From Harmothoe impar (lineage: Eukaryota > Annelida > Polychaeta > Phyllodocida > Polynoidae): DNA of 64,000 bases. Under the pieces are notes generated by a model. The model was not told where the DNA came from, searched no databases, and worked only from the letters and a program-made list of their open reading frames with translations. Position 1 is the stretch's first letter; each line of letters begins with the position of its first letter. The stretch spans positions 63,509,946-63,573,945 of the forward strand of contig OX381720.1 in NCBI GenBank assembly GCA_947462335.1, in the 5' to 3' direction. Position numbers and translations under genes: made by a program. Of the stretch, positions 12,287 through 19,804 are shown piece by piece.

Positions 12287-12922
12287 CTATAACACTATCA
12301 TACCGTAGCAGCAGCAGGTAGGACTGGAAGAAAAGCAAGCGCACGAGCAGAAGCGACGACACCAGTTGCACCATCCGGCCGTCGCGTTGGTAGCCCTACT
12401 ACTCGTCGCGCGTTCAACTGGAGGTTTAAGAGTGACAAATGACGATTCTTTGTCGACGCGACTGCTAACATCAGCATCGGCAGCAGCATCGGCAGCATCG
12501 GCAGCAGCATCGGCAGCAGCGGCAGCAGCCTCGGCAGCAGCGGTAGCAGCAGTAGCAGCAGCTGTAGCAGCAGTAGCGTGAGCATTAGCAACAACAGCAG
12601 CAGCGACAGTAGCAAGGGCGGCAGAGCGGGCACTAGCAGCGTTATCAGCGGCGTCATCGGCAGCCGCAACAGCATCAGCAGCAGCAGCGTCGGCATCGGT
12701 GGCATGAGTAGCTGCATCGGCGGCAGCAACAGCAGCAGTCACAGCCGCAGCGGCAACAACAACAACGTCATCACAACCAGCGTCACTAACAGCCGCAGTA
12801 AATGCAGCAGTAGCACGCTGAGCAGCACTAGCAGCAGCAGTAGCAGAGGCTACAGCATCAGCTTCACATTCGCGCGCCGCTTCGTCATTCCGCTTCATGT
12901 CACGGTAGCAACTTTCCATCAT
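12287..12922 (-). CDS. Alanine-rich low-complexity protein (candidate)
   Basis: A 211-codon minus-strand frame from the first ATG at 12920-12922, with a minus-strand TATATAAG at 13033-13040 about 110 bp upstream. It begins MMESCYRDMKR and continues as a long Ala helix-like stretch with Asp, Thr, Ser or Val every few residues, ending in a Cys-rich tail (GWCNWCRRFCSCACF). All three readings of this trinucleotide-rich tract are open, so a repeat artefact is possible. However, most variation within the repeat changes the plus-strand AGC/GGC first base, which is the silent third base of minus-strand Ala codons GCT/GCC; this favours the Ala frame. Its place and direction match polB in Polinton 2. 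No function is known. Confidence 0.4.
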   Translation of the reverse strand: MMESCYRDMKRNDEAARECEADAVASATAAASAAQRATAAFTAAVSDAGCDDVVVVAAAAVTAAVAAADAATHATDADAAAADAVAAADDAADNAASARSAALATVAAAVVANAHATAATAAATAATAAAEAAAAAADAAADAADAAADADVSSRVDKESSFVTLKPPVERATSSRATNATAGWCNWCRRFCSCACFSSSPTCCCYGMIVL

Positions 12923-13032
12923 GGGGATCTGCAAATTGAGGCGCGGTGCTGGTGGTGGTAGTAGTAGTAGTAGTGGTAGTAGTAGTAGTAGCGTGAACGA
13001 TGATGACGATGCCGAATACGGTTTCACTCCCC

Positions 13033-13040
13033 CTTATATA
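13033..13040 (-). promoter_or_regulatory. TATA box, minus strand
   Basis: TATATAAG on the minus strand, about 110 bp upstream of the first ATG of the alanine-rich frame, in an otherwise pyrimidine-rich stretch. Confidence 0.4.
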
Positions 13041-13777
13041 CTCTTACTCCCCTCCCCCCCCCCTTTTTTTTTCAAGCTACTGGCCAGCTGCCCCCTCACG
13101 GCAGGTCTTTAGATCAGCCTTAAGTCGCTTACTACGCGGCTCATCATCCCTCTAATCGCATTTTCCAGCCGCCGGCCGGCTGACTGCTGACGACAGGAGA
13201 GGGTGATTTGTTTTTCTTTAGATTTAAGCCGCTTACCACACGCACACCCTCTAGTCACAGACAGAGTGACAGAAAGGGAGGGGGTCGCTTTGTTCACGCT
13301 ACCTGTAGTTGTTTTTCTATACACACGCTGAGCCCATGACCCGCTAATCCTTTATACAGGTAACACGCGTTCAACTAATTACTCTATTGTATGACAGTCG
13401 GTACACGGATTTAATTTTAAACCACCTTCCCATCTGGATCCATGTCTGGCGGGGTGGAAGGATCCAGCTGAAAAGCGTGATTAGGGCTTTTGTTTCTCTT
13501 ATGATAGCAGCAGGTCAGCATGCGACAGCTGAAAATGTCAGACTCGCCGCTCCTATAAAAGACTGAGATGCGTCTCTCTTTCCACACACCCTTCTACCAT
13601 CGCCGCCGACACCGCCACCGCCGGCCAGCCGACCGCCGCCACCGCCTGCAGTCACCGCCATCACGCCAGCAGGGAATTTCGAGCTGAGTCTGCTTATTGC
13701 TTATTTTTTTTCTTTGAATTTTTGTTTTCTTAAATTTTTATTTTCACTCAGTCTTTTTTGTTTCGGAGGAAAGAAAT
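13041..13777. other. Divergent intergenic region of Polinton 1
   Basis: No gene is supported. It holds two diverged copies of a short module (TTAGATCAGCCTTAAG... near 13110 and TTTAGATTTAAGCCGC near 13217), a GCC/ACC-rich leader (13590-13660) and the TATA box for the rightward gene. Confidence 0.5.
13554..13561 (+). promoter_or_regulatory. TATA box for the first rightward gene
   Basis: TATAAAAG, 217 bp upstream of the ATG at 13778. It faces away from the minus-strand TATA at 13033-13040, so the region may be a divergent promoter. Confidence 0.5.
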
Positions 13778-14428
13778 ATGGCGCTGCAGAGGGCGCGAGT
13801 TTCTAAAAGACGGTCGCGCGAACAAAGTGCTCTCCTCAACTGCCCGGCTATTTTTTTATCTCAAAGGAGAGAGCGTCACGTAGTTGAGGTTCACGCTTCT
13901 CTTGAAGTGTACCGAATTCTCGAGAAATGCAAAGCTGAGCGCCATCGTCGTTATACAAGAGCGGAAAAGGAAAACGTAGCGACATGGCCGAGAGCCGTCT
14001 TCTCAGAACAGCATTTACTCTACTATTGCATAACAGCTGCTCTCAGCGCCCCCACTCGTTGGGCGTTTCATGAAAAGAAAGAGCGCCGCTACTCTCCTCA
14101 CCCTGCCTCCTCTTATAAAGTGAGAATAAGTGCTATGAAACGATTCGACAAGCCGATCGGTTTCTTGGGAGCGACTGCAGCTCCCATTCGGTGGGCGCGC
14201 GTTGTGGCCGACGTGAACACGGTCTCTAAACGTTTCGACGTCGTCACTTGTTATCCCGCATATTGCAACGCAGCCGAATTGAAGAAGATAGGGACGCACT
14301 ATTTTAAACCATACGCTCCAATATGTATTTGTCACCGCCGCGCTCACACGCCTTATTGCTTTTTCGAGACGATCGTGTCACAACACAGAAATAGAAAAAA
14401 AAACGGCAAAGCGACGAGCTTTGCCTAA
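13778..14428 (+). CDS. Unknown basic protein, 216 aa
   Basis: I do not recognise this protein. The ATG at 13778 is preceded by GGAGGAAAGAAAT, with a TATA box 217 bp upstream. The product is strongly basic at both ends (RVSKRRSREQ near the start; HRNRKKNGK near the end) and contains a Cys/His-rich C-terminal third (CYPAYC, CICHRRAH, YCFF) that could bind a metal, though spacing fits no family I know. There is no signal peptide or membrane segment. It stands apart from the packed virion gene block, separated from the ATPase gene by 350 bp that holds a perfect hairpin and homopolymer tracts. It may be a nucleic-acid-binding or regulatory protein of the element; that is inference. Confidence 0.65.
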   Translation: MALQRARVSKRRSREQSALLNCPAIFLSQRRERHVVEVHASLEVYRILEKCKAERHRRYTRAEKENVATWPRAVFSEQHLLYYCITAALSAPTRWAFHEKKERRYSPHPASSYKVRISAMKRFDKPIGFLGATAAPIRWARVVADVNTVSKRFDVVTCYPAYCNAAELKKIGTHYFKPYAPICICHRRAHTPYCFFETIVSQHRNRKKNGKATSFA

Positions 14429-14540
14429 ATGATCAAAAAAAAACAAAAAAAAAAAAAAAAAACTAATCTCCTCCTCCTCCTCCTCCTCCTCCTCCTCCTC
14501 CTCCTCCTCTTCTTCTTCTTTTTTAAAAAATAAATAAATA

Positions 14541-14573
14541 TTTGTATCAGACTCCTCTGGAGTCTGATACAAA
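14541..14573 (+). other. Perfect 15-bp inverted repeat with 3-nt loop
   Basis: TTTGTATCAGACTCC, loop TCT, then the exact inverse to 14573. It lies 113 bp after the 216-aa gene and about 200 bp before the ATPase gene. It could be an RNA hairpin (3'-end or processing signal) or a DNA recognition palindrome. Confidence 0.6.
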
Positions 14574-14760
14574 CATTTATGACTATTGAGTGAAAATAGA
14601 ATTTTATCGCAAAAAAGTCACTTCTGCCGCCGCTACTGTGACACCGGCCGGTATCAATAAAAAGGTCGGCTGACTTTTCTCCACAACCATTCACTACCGA
14701 CCGTTCGAGTGAGAAACACAGCAGACAGTCAGACACACAACCGCTCTCTGACGCGTCCTG

Positions 14761-14779
14761 AAAAAAAAACAAAAAAAAA
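14761..14779 (+). promoter_or_regulatory. A-tract leader abutting ATPase start codon
   Basis: Nine A, one C, nine A, immediately followed by ATG. Comparable A-tracts precede the starts at 15508 and 18179. Confidence 0.6.
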
Positions 14780-15499
14780 ATGTCCAGTAGTAAAAGCAAA
14801 CTCTTCACAGAAATTCATTTCGACGCTCGACTACAAGGACCCTTTAGTTGTATCATTAGCGGTCCGTCGGGTTGTGGAAAATCGCGCTTGGTGGATCAAT
14901 TTCTGAGCGACGTGAACAATTTGGTCACGCCGCCGGTGGAAAAGACTTTTTACCATTACGGCGAGTGGCAACCTCTGTTTGAAAAAATGCAAAATCAGTA
15001 CGGTGTGGAATTCAGAGAAGGTCTTCCTAGCAAAGAGTCTATAGCGGGAGACGTGGAAGTAGCAGAAGACGCTTTACGACCCCACACTCTACTGATATTG
15101 GACAATCTGATGAGCAGTTCCAATCAGCAAGTGGTAGCCGACATCTTTACTAAATACTCGCATCACTGGAACGTGAGCGTCATATACATCACTCAGAACC
15201 TATTCCAGAAATCACCCGACTTTCGAACTATGAGTCTGAACGCTCACTACATGATCGTTTTCAAGAACCCGCGCGACATGGGGCAAATAGCTAGTCTGTC
15301 TCGCCAGGTGTTTCCGTCCAACGCGGCGGCCCTCTCTAGTATATTTACCCATGAACTCAAGCGACCTCACTCATACCTCCTTCTGGACTTCAAGCAGTCA
15401 ACACCTGACGATCTGAGAATACGCTCCTCTTTGACGTCCATACACTCTCAGCTAGTGTTCGTACCGCTAGACAAAAAAAAGAACAAGAGAAAGCAGTAG
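14780..15499 (+). CDS. FtsK/A32-type DNA packaging ATPase
   Basis: A 239-aa P-loop ATPase of the family that pumps genomes into capsids of Polintons, adintoviruses and related double jelly-roll viruses. Walker A is GPSGCGKS at residues 28-35; Walker B is LLILDN with Asp108; a sensor-like ITQN follows near residue 135. The length is typical of Polinton ATPases. The C-terminus is lysine-rich (KKKNKRK). The ATG directly follows an A-tract. The pX-like gene begins eight bases after the stop, with seven of them A. The product would act at the virion portal during packaging, if particles are made. Confidence 0.93.
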   Translation: MSSSKSKLFTEIHFDARLQGPFSCIISGPSGCGKSRLVDQFLSDVNNLVTPPVEKTFYHYGEWQPLFEKMQNQYGVEFREGLPSKESIAGDVEVAEDALRPHTLLILDNLMSSSNQQVVADIFTKYSHHWNVSVIYITQNLFQKSPDFRTMSLNAHYMIVFKNPRDMGQIASLSRQVFPSNAAALSSIFTHELKRPHSYLLLDFKQSTPDDLRIRSSLTSIHSQLVFVPLDKKKNKRKQ

Positions 15500-15500
15500 C

Positions 15501-15507
15501 AAAAAAA
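15501..15507 (+). promoter_or_regulatory. A-tract between ATPase stop and next start
   Basis: Seven A immediately before the ATG at 15508. The whole gap between stop and start is one C plus these seven A. Confidence 0.55.
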
Positions 15508-15840
15508 ATGTCTTCTCATCTACTCGAAAGACACTTTGGTACTCTCAAGCACTTAGCTAAGTGCTCGCCAAAGGACTGCTCGCATCTAATAGACTCTGGA
15601 AGCGACGATCTGATCGCAGCGTTAAGTGAGATCTGTCACAATTTACTGGTAGGGAACATCCCGCTCAGCGACAAACAACTGGACAAGCTTCGAGAATCGG
15701 CTGACGTGTTGAGGGAGGTCGGCAAAAAATCTACGCCCATCAAAAAAAAGAGACGCGTCTTGGTACAAGAGGGAGGTTTCCTCATTCCGGCTCTCATAGG
15801 GATGGCCTTACCGCTTATAAAGAGCATTCTCCGTATATGA
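15508..15840 (+). CDS. Polinton conserved minor virion protein, pX-like, 110 aa
   Basis: A small protein of a type found next to the ATPase in many metazoan Polintons. Its N-terminal ~75 residues are helical with a Cys- and Leu-rich pattern (LKHLAKCSPKDCSHLI, NLLVGNIPLSDKQ). A basic hinge (KKKRRVLVQEGGF) is followed by a short hydrophobic C-terminal segment (LIPALIGMALPLIKSIL). This layout resembles adenovirus pX-like core or membrane-active peptides; the KKKRR...GG section could be a protease cleavage region, which is inference. Its TGA overlaps the next gene's ATG in an ATGA arrangement (15837-15840). Confidence 0.75.
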   Translation: MSSHLLERHFGTLKHLAKCSPKDCSHLIDSGSDDLIAALSEICHNLLVGNIPLSDKQLDKLRESADVLREVGKKSTPIKKKRRVLVQEGGFLIPALIGMALPLIKSILRI

Positions 15841-16819
15841 GACACCTCATTCGACACCTACTCGCCGACAGCACCACCACCACCACCACCACCACTACCG
15901 CCACCACCAGCGTCATTGCCACCGTCGTCCCCATGACGGACTCAGAGCAGCAACAACACTACAAACGTTTAGCGCTCGTGGATCCTGAGACGCTCTACAA
16001 ATCATCACGAGCAGGTCTACTTCATCATGTGCCCGCTGCTGCTGCTACTACTAGCGCTGCTACTACTGCAGTCGCTGCTGCTAGTACTTCTACTGCTCCA
16101 AACCTTCCTCCTCTTCCTGATGAGCGCAATGAAAAGAACGAGAGTTCCGCTCCTGCCACCGCCGCCCGCCTACCTGCCGACATGGCCTATTACCACAAGC
16201 AGGCAGAGCAGTCCCTTCATCCCGACGCGGCCTTGCACCAGGTGCTACAGTTTATCTACAGGGACTTGGATTTAGTGTTGAACGACCCCACTTTGGAATC
16301 GCGCGAGAAAATGTTGAAATACCGAAGGTTGTTGAATAGATTGCAATTTTTTCTCGCGAATCCCCACAACAGCAACATCTCTTCGTCCTACTCTTCTTCG
16401 CCCCCGGCTCACCTCCGTCAGTCTGCTGAAGAGGCCAGCGCGTCCCTACTCGAGCGGTTGGTGAACCAAGTTCCCAAGAGGAATCGCACCCGGACCGTGG
16501 CGCTGTACAAACAATTGGAGAAATCCGGAGTGATCAAGTGGAACGAGGACGGTGCGGTGCGCGAGATGTCGGGTCGGAGAATACCACCTGAGCATCGCAT
16601 CAACATAGTGGACTTACTGAACGACGCCGCCAGGTTCAGGAAGACGGCGCCCAGACCGGCGGGCTACTCGCCGTTCACGAAAGCGCTGCGCGAAGCAGTT
16701 CCCACAGACTCCTTGATCGGAAACCATCTGTATAAAGCGAGCGGACCTGGCCAAAGTTTGGACACACGGCTTGCTGACAGAGGTCGGAAACGACCGAGCT
16801 TCGACTCGGAAGAAGGAGA

Positions 16820-16851
<32 letters not shown>

Positions 16852-17039
16852 CAGCAGCAGACTCTTCTCTCCAGGTGGTGGACGATCAATCCTCTGAAGA
16901 CGAGGAGGACGACCGTGAACTTTTCCAAACTCCGACTTCCTATAGGAGCGTGCCGCGTAAGAAAAGGAAAGGGCGCAACCGCCTAGCGGCGAGCTCGTCG
17001 TTCACGCCCTCAACAAGCCCACCATGGGCAAACCAGTGA
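15837..17039 (+). CDS. Polinton conserved protein with central WN-x-G/IVDLLND domain, 400 aa
   Basis: The start overlaps the previous stop (ATGA). The N-terminal ~95 residues are low complexity (Thr, Ala, Pro runs). A conserved-looking core at about 205-290 includes RTVALYKQLEKSGVIKW, NIVDLLNDAARFRK and LIGNHLYKASG. I associate this arrangement with a widespread uncharacterised Polinton protein that travels with the pX-like gene. The C-terminal part has a poly-Ala run encoded by GCA repeats, an acidic block (SSEDEEDDREL) and a basic nuclear-localisation-like string (RKKRKGRNR). The end overlaps the integrase start by 16 bases. Function is unknown; a virion or genome-associated role is inference. 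Confidence 0.75.
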
Positions 17040-18160
17040 AGAGACTGACCAAGAAGGAAAAAGAAAAGAAGCGCGTAGTAGCTAGATATACCGACGTCAA
17101 AGCGCCCTCCAGTTTCACTAGCGTGACTAAACTCCAGAAACATCATTTTCGCCACCTGAACCCGGCCGTCATCCGAGATGCTTTAGTGTCGCTGGACGCC
17201 TACACTAAACATAAACCCATTCGGAGAAAATTCGCAAGGAACAAGACTATAACCGGCGCAATCGATCAGCAGTGGCAGATAGATCTGATGGACATGCAAG
17301 CTTTGGCGTCTCACAACGACCGCTTCCGGTACGTGGTGACGGCGATCGACGTTTTCTCTAGGTACCCGTGGGCCGTTCCCATTAAATCCAAGAGCGGCGC
17401 TGATGTCACCGAGGCCTTCCGAGAGATGACAGGCACTGGCGAGAGACGACCGCGCACTGTTCAGACAGACAAGGGGAAAGAGTTTTTGAACAAGATCTTT
17501 CAAGATCACTTGAAGAGCGAGGGCATAGAGTTCTTCACTGGCGAGAACGACGACATCAAAGCTAGTCTAGTGGAGCGCTTGAACCGCAGTCTGAAGGAGA
17601 AGCTGTGGCGTTATTTCACACACAAGCGCACGTATCGCTACGTAGACGTACTGCACCATGTAGTGTCTTCTTACAATCGCACTCACCACAAGACGTTGAA
17701 AATGGCGCCGGCTCAAGTCAGCTCGGAAAACAGCGAAACAGTTTTCTACCGACAAGATCTCCCAACTAACAAACAAATCGACGAAATATGGAAAAAGAAG
17801 AAAAAAACAAAGACGTCCGCCGTCGACGTCATCGCTCCGGGTGACAGAGTGAGGATGTTGAGAACTAAAGGCGCCTTCGACAAAGGGTACGAGGGAAACT
17901 GGCGCGAGGAAGTGGTCGACGTTGCTAAGACGTTGGGAAGCAGAGGGTTCGAGCTGAAAGACGACAAGGGCGAGGAGATAAAAGGCGTCTTCTACCCGGA
18001 AGAGGTTCAGAAGGTGTACAAGAGTCGTTACGACAACAACTACCTGATAGACGAGGTGTTGCGCCGCAAGACCGTCGACGGTAAAGAGTTAGCTTTCGTA
18101 CGTTGGTTAGGTTACGACGACAAGTTCAACGAGTGGATCCCCGTCAAAAAAATAACGTAG
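17024..18160 (+). CDS. Retroviral-type integrase with C-terminal chromodomain
   Basis: A 378-aa integrase of the Polinton type, which joins the element ends to host DNA with a 6-bp target duplication, matching the AATTGC seen at its borders. The RNase-H-fold core carries the acidic triad Asp87 (QIDLMD), Asp149 (QTDKGKEF) and Glu184 (SLVERLN). A chromodomain fills about residues 337-376 (YLIDEVLRRK, VRWLGYDDKFNEWIP), which in related integrases guides insertion through methylated histones. The start ATG has a strong Kozak context (CCCACCATGGGC) and overlaps the upstream frame by 16 bases. The stop is separated from the penton ATG only by A residues. All key residues are present, so the enzyme is likely active. 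Confidence 0.95.
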   Translation: MGKPVKRLTKKEKEKKRVVARYTDVKAPSSFTSVTKLQKHHFRHLNPAVIRDALVSLDAYTKHKPIRRKFARNKTITGAIDQQWQIDLMDMQALASHNDRFRYVVTAIDVFSRYPWAVPIKSKSGADVTEAFREMTGTGERRPRTVQTDKGKEFLNKIFQDHLKSEGIEFFTGENDDIKASLVERLNRSLKEKLWRYFTHKRTYRYVDVLHHVVSSYNRTHHKTLKMAPAQVSSENSETVFYRQDLPTNKQIDEIWKKKKKTKTSAVDVIAPGDRVRMLRTKGAFDKGYEGNWREEVVDVAKTLGSRGFELKDDKGEEIKGVFYPEEVQKVYKSRYDNNYLIDEVLRRKTVDGKELAFVRWLGYDDKFNEWIPVKKIT

Positions 18161-18178
18161 AAAAAAAAAAAAAAAAAA
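18161..18178 (+). promoter_or_regulatory. A18 tract filling the integrase-penton gap
   Basis: Eighteen A residues lie between the integrase TAG and the penton ATG with no other base. Confidence 0.65.
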
Positions 18179-19297
18179 ATGAACATCACTCTACCTAGCA
18201 ACAGCTCTATGGAGTATTATCCTGACAACAGCTTGACGTCTTTCCGAACTCACTTCGACTCGCCGCTCCTTCTGCCCGAAGCGTACGAAGCGGCTCTGAC
18301 TGAGATCATCCTCCCTACAGAATGGACTAACGTGCACGACGACGACTTGATCATCGTTGTTCCTCTGCGCACCAAAGGTTCGCTAGAGGAGGCGATCCAG
18401 GTTTTAAAAGAAACTAAATTCTCCGAAGGAAAAAAACCACAGGTAGACTGGAGGGGAATGAAAAACGCGAACGGTCTGAGCAAGCTAACGTTCAGCTCAA
18501 AATTCCCGCTGAGCTGGAAGGAAGCGAGCTATGTAACGGTGGAAGAGATATCAGACACGTCGGAAGAGCAGCAATTGAAACCGGAAACAAAAAGGTTCAA
18601 GAGAGAGGTCGACTTGAGACAGACGAATGCCGTATACAAGCAGTTCTTGTCCCCGGCGGTGAAGAAGAAGGCGATCAGCGATCAAGCAAGACAAATGATC
18701 GAAAAGATGGAGAAAGACATGGGAGTGCGCAGTTTCATGCCAAACATATTCGAGATACCTCCTATTTTCACCGGAAGCAACCACACCGTAATCGAGCGCT
18801 TGAGTGAGACGTTGCGAGATGACAGACTAGAGGGCGACAGCTTCTTGCTCAAACCGATGCGGATCTTATCGTACGACGCCAAGACGAAACGCGTCACCAT
18901 CAAACCGCCGAGACACTGTGCTGTCCTGCTGAGTCAGCATCTTGCATGCGTTCTAGGCTTCGGAGAGAAGACGTGTTTCGCGTCGCCGACTACCGGCGCC
19001 TACTCGATGGATGTTTACGGGGACGTGCACTCTGTGTACATATACACCGACATGATCCAGGAGAGACGTGTGGGCGACATGCAAGTGCCGCTGTTGCGCT
19101 GCGTGGCGGTGGACAGAGGCGGAAAGCGTCGAGGTGGCGTGCAAGCTATCAGTTTTCCCCATTTGGATTATTTCCCCTTGAAATCCAAGAGGTTTACCGA
19201 GGTCGGCATCTATTTAAGAGACCGATCCGGTCATTCCATCCCATTCGGTAGAGGCGAGGTGACCGTGACACTTCATCTGAGACCTATTGAGCGCTGA
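18179..19297 (+). CDS. Polinton minor capsid (penton-like) protein, 372 aa
   Basis: The N-terminal pattern MNITLPSNSSMEYYPDN followed by LTEIILPTEW is characteristic of the metazoan Polinton penton, the single jelly-roll protein at the capsid vertices. Further support comes from the length, the position next to the major capsid gene, and a beta-rich C-terminal half (HCAVLLSQHLACVLGFG, GEVTVTLHLRP). The ATG directly follows an 18-base A-tract; the next gene starts 11 bases after the stop. The central insertion (about residues 120-200) is charged and less structured, as is common in this family. Confidence 0.85.
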   Translation: MNITLPSNSSMEYYPDNSLTSFRTHFDSPLLLPEAYEAALTEIILPTEWTNVHDDDLIIVVPLRTKGSLEEAIQVLKETKFSEGKKPQVDWRGMKNANGLSKLTFSSKFPLSWKEASYVTVEEISDTSEEQQLKPETKRFKREVDLRQTNAVYKQFLSPAVKKKAISDQARQMIEKMEKDMGVRSFMPNIFEIPPIFTGSNHTVIERLSETLRDDRLEGDSFLLKPMRILSYDAKTKRVTIKPPRHCAVLLSQHLACVLGFGEKTCFASPTTGAYSMDVYGDVHSVYIYTDMIQERRVGDMQVPLLRCVAVDRGGKRRGGVQAISFPHLDYFPLKSKRFTEVGIYLRDRSGHSIPFGRGEVTVTLHLRPIER

Positions 19298-19308
19298 AAG
19301 AGAGAAAA

Positions 19309-19725
19309 ATGATGCGTCAACGCGTTCCGTACTTTCCACCCAGGCGCACCGGGTACAGCGATTACTACAACGCGCAGCTGGGCAACGGCGTCAACGTGTA
19401 CAGCGGGCGCTCTTTCAAGAGCGGGCACGGTTTGGGCGGCGCTCTGTTAGGTCTGATGCGCTCGGCTACCCCGCTATTGAAGTCGGTGGGAAAAACGCTG
19501 CTCCGCGCCGGTGTGGGCGTAGCTAAAGATGTGCTGGCGGGTCGGACTTTAAAGAGCAGCGTGAAAGACCGAGGCGCAGGCGCTCTGAAGAGACTGGCGA
19601 GTACGGCGTTCTCGGGAGGAAAGACGTCTGTCGCGTCTAAGAAAGGGTCGAAACGTCGCCGGCATTCTCCTCAGATGGGCGGTGGCTCTTGCAAGAGACG
19701 TAGAGGGGATGTATTCGACCGGTAA
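19309..19725 (+). CDS. Basic Gly-rich minor virion protein, pVI/pX-like, 138 aa
   Basis: The protein starts with an aromatic/arginine segment (VPYFPPRRTGYSDYY), then a glycine-rich amphipathic region (GHGLGGALLGLMRSATPLLKS) and the pattern KTLLRAGVGVAKDVLAG. It ends in basic, nuclear-localisation-like strings (KKGSKRRRH, CKRRRGD). Polintons commonly encode such a protein between penton and major capsid protein; adenovirus pVI is the functional analogue, a membrane-active cement protein cleaved by the virion protease. Exact cleavage sites are not asserted. The reading starts at the first of two adjacent ATG codons after GAGAAAA. Confidence 0.75.
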   Translation: MMRQRVPYFPPRRTGYSDYYNAQLGNGVNVYSGRSFKSGHGLGGALLGLMRSATPLLKSVGKTLLRAGVGVAKDVLAGRTLKSSVKDRGAGALKRLASTAFSGGKTSVASKKGSKRRRHSPQMGGGSCKRRRGDVFDR

Positions 19726-19742
19726 GCGCCTAGGCGTTCAGG

Positions 19743-19750
19743 TATAAATA
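19743..19750 (+). promoter_or_regulatory. TATA-like box before major capsid gene
   Basis: TATAAATA, 55 bp upstream of the ATG at 19805, in the only sizeable gap (79 bp) of the virion gene block. The string TATAAATAAAAAG could also serve as a polyadenylation signal (AATAAA) for the upstream genes. Confidence 0.5.
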
Positions 19751-19804
19751 AAAAGACTGGAGGCGGCCGGCGTCAGTCTGTCGGCCGCATGAAGAGAGAA
19801 CACA

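Larger units (their letters stand above)
14429..14779 (+). other. Intergenic region with A-tracts, CTC/CTT tract and hairpin
   Basis: After the stop of the preceding gene come A-runs (14435-14461), a CTC repeat changing to CTT (about 14466-14522), a perfect hairpin (14541-14573), an AATAAAAAGG string near 14656 and finally the A-rich leader of the ATPase gene. Confidence 0.6.

Noticed and set aside
12298..12961. Leucine-rich and serine-rich frames overlapping the alanine-rich ORF, on both strands
   Set aside because: They are the other readings of one trinucleotide tract; repeat variation is not silent in these frames.
14378..14808. Glu-rich and Arg-rich frames on the minus strand upstream of the ATPase gene
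   Set aside because: They are translations of the CTC/CTT tract.
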